Below are positions 14,243-15,286 of a stretch of DNA of 15,286 nucleotides, one piece after another. The position numbers and the translations under genes were made by a program. The stretch lies in NCBI GenBank assembly GCA_030600525.1, contig JAUVLX010000049.1, forward strand, positions 1 through 15,286. Direction: 5' to 3'. Source of the DNA: Desulfobulbus sp. Lineage in GTDB: Bacteria > Desulfobacterota > Desulfobulbia > Desulfobulbales > Desulfobulbaceae. Each line of letters begins with the position of its first letter. The first letter of the stretch is position 1. The notes under the pieces were generated by a model, which did no database searches, was not told the DNA's origin, and saw only the letters and a program-made list of their open reading frames with translations.

Positions 14243-15286
14243 TCACTTTCTCCGCGCTTAGGCTTGGCAATCAGTTCTAAAATAGCATTCACATTCAAAT
14301 GTTGTGCTGCATGTTCGGCAAGCTGTTCATAGGCTTTGTCGCGGCCTGCAGGACCATGCAGCTGTTCCTCAGGCTGCAAACCATCAAGGCCGATCGAGTG
14401 CAGCCAACGACTCGTGACCGAAGGAGTATCAAAAAAACCATGTAGATAGGTACCGATAACGTTTCCACTGTCACTCACACAACCATCTGTACCCTGACAC
14501 TGCTCCTGGTTCCTGCAAAGCACATCCACCAGCGGCTGCCCCCCTGTGAGGCGGGTCTGTCCCATATGAATCTCGTAGCCGCACCCTTGCTGCCCTGCCC
14601 AGGAAAAATCGGTAAGGGTGGTTGTTTTAGGAGCCTTTAAGGTCGTTTCCACAGGGAGTACACCTATTCCCTCGGTTGATCCCGGTACCCCTTCAATACC
14701 ATCGGGGTCATGCACCCAGGTTCCAAGCATCTGATAGCCGCCGCACACTCCCAATACATGGCCACCGTTTTTGGCAAAACCTTTAATATAATCCATCCAA
14801 CCACTCGTCCGCAGCCAGTCAAGATCGCTGCAGCTACTTTTTGATCCAGGCAAGATCACGGCCTTAAAGGCTGATAAATCCTGCGGCTGCTGCAGATATG
14901 CCAAATGGAGCCCCGGTATATGCATCAGCGGATCAAAATCGGTAAAATTGGAAATATGAGGCAATTTGATAACTGCAACCGCAGCGTCTCCGCTGGCTGC
15001 TGGGGTATAGGAAGGCGCATTCTCAATGACCACCGCATCTTCTGCCTCTATATGAAAATGTTTATACCAGGGCAGTACGCCATAAACAGCTTTACCAGTC
15101 TTTTTCTCTATCCAGTCAATACCGTTTTTAAACAACTTGATATCGCCCCGAAACCGGTTCACCACAAAGCCCTTGATCTGCTCCTGTTGCTCTGTATCTA
15201 TGCAGGCAAGGGTACCGACAATCTGGGCAAAAACCCCGCCTCTATCGATATCGGCAACAAGGATCACCGGTGCATCTGCGTAGGCA
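14239..15286 (-). CDS. cobQ: Cobyric acid synthase CobQ/CbiP, N-terminus beyond the window
   Basis: The last 348 codons of the glutamine-dependent enzyme that amidates four side-chain carboxyls of adenosylcobyrinic acid a,c-diamide. The right edge cuts the gene; the frame is open to the last complete codon (15285-15283). About 150 residues of the dethiobiotin-synthetase-like ATPase domain are missing, and its end is visible as VILVADIDRGGVFAQI and GFVVNRFRGD. The glutaminase part has LPGSKS, nucleophile Cys (codon 14745-14743) in GVCGGYQMLG, a GYEIHMGQT loop and the catalytic His (codon 14442-14440) in GTYLHGFFD. An internal GTG at 15267 is not a start, since conserved residues continue upstream of it. 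It is the first visible gene of the cobalamin operon, overlapping cobD by 4 nt. Confidence 0.95.
   Translation of the reverse strand, partial: AYADAPVILVADIDRGGVFAQIVGTLACIDTEQQEQIKGFVVNRFRGDIKLFKNGIDWIEKKTGKAVYGVLPWYKHFHIEAEDAVVIENAPSYTPAASGDAAVAVIKLPHISNFTDFDPLMHIPGLHLAYLQQPQDLSAFKAVILPGSKSSCSDLDWLRTSGWMDYIKGFAKNGGHVLGVCGGYQMLGTWVHDPDGIEGVPGSTEGIGVLPVETTLKAPKTTTLTDFSWAGQQGCGYEIHMGQTRLTGGQPLVDVLCRNQEQCQGTDGCVSDSGNVIGTYLHGFFDTPSVTSRWLHSIGLDGLQPEEQLHGPAGRDKAYEQLAEHAAQHLNVNAILELIAKPKRGESE

Overview
The window looks like ordinary chromosome of a Gram-negative, anaerobic bacterium, most likely a sulfur-cycle member of the Desulfobacterota (Desulfobulbales-like). That placement is an inference from gene content: a biotin-dependent oxaloacetate decarboxylase/pyruvate carboxylase with a Na+-pump gamma-type subunit, a Cache-domain hybrid histidine kinase, an HDOD-GGDEF protein and de novo cobalamin genes. 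No rRNA or other marker gene is present to confirm it. I see no transposon, phage, CRISPR, tRNA or rRNA.

Layout. (1) 1-1429, minus strand: an oadG-like small membrane subunit (1151-1429), a 427-nt gap, then a carboxyltransferase gene (oadA/pycB-like) that starts with GTG at 723 and runs off the left edge. (2) 1430-1921: a 492-nt divergent intergenic region with two short imperfect dyads. (3) 1922-6111, plus strand: an RND efflux pair, periplasmic adaptor (MFP) then inner-membrane pump, with no outer-membrane channel gene. (4) 6176-7672, plus: an HDOD-GGDEF diguanylate cyclase, 64 nt after the pump and possibly co-transcribed with it. (5) 7681-10164, minus: a tandem-Cache hybrid histidine kinase converging on the cyclase gene with 8 nt between stop codons. 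(6) 10165-10474: a divergent intergenic region with a good sigma70-like promoter toward the aldehyde dehydrogenase and an unusual interleaved pair of 9-bp inverted repeats next to the kinase start. (7) 10475-11899, plus: an NAD(P)-dependent aldehyde dehydrogenase of the succinate-semialdehyde type. (8) 11961-15286, minus: a tight cobalamin operon, cobQ (cut by the right edge), cobD, cbiB, and a 65-aa protein of unknown function.

How they fit together. CobQ makes cobyric acid, CobD supplies (R)-1-amino-2-propanol phosphate and CbiB joins the two, so three consecutive nucleotide-loop-side steps are encoded with a 4-nt overlap and a 7-nt gap; the 65-aa ORF is their unexplained last member. The RND pump, cyclase and Cache kinase form a transport-and-signalling block, but any functional link between them is only suggested by position. 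I found no convincing novel multi-gene system. The best leads are the 65-aa ORF behind cbiB, the interleaved repeats at 10198-10264, and the HDOD-GGDEF protein placed directly behind an efflux pump.
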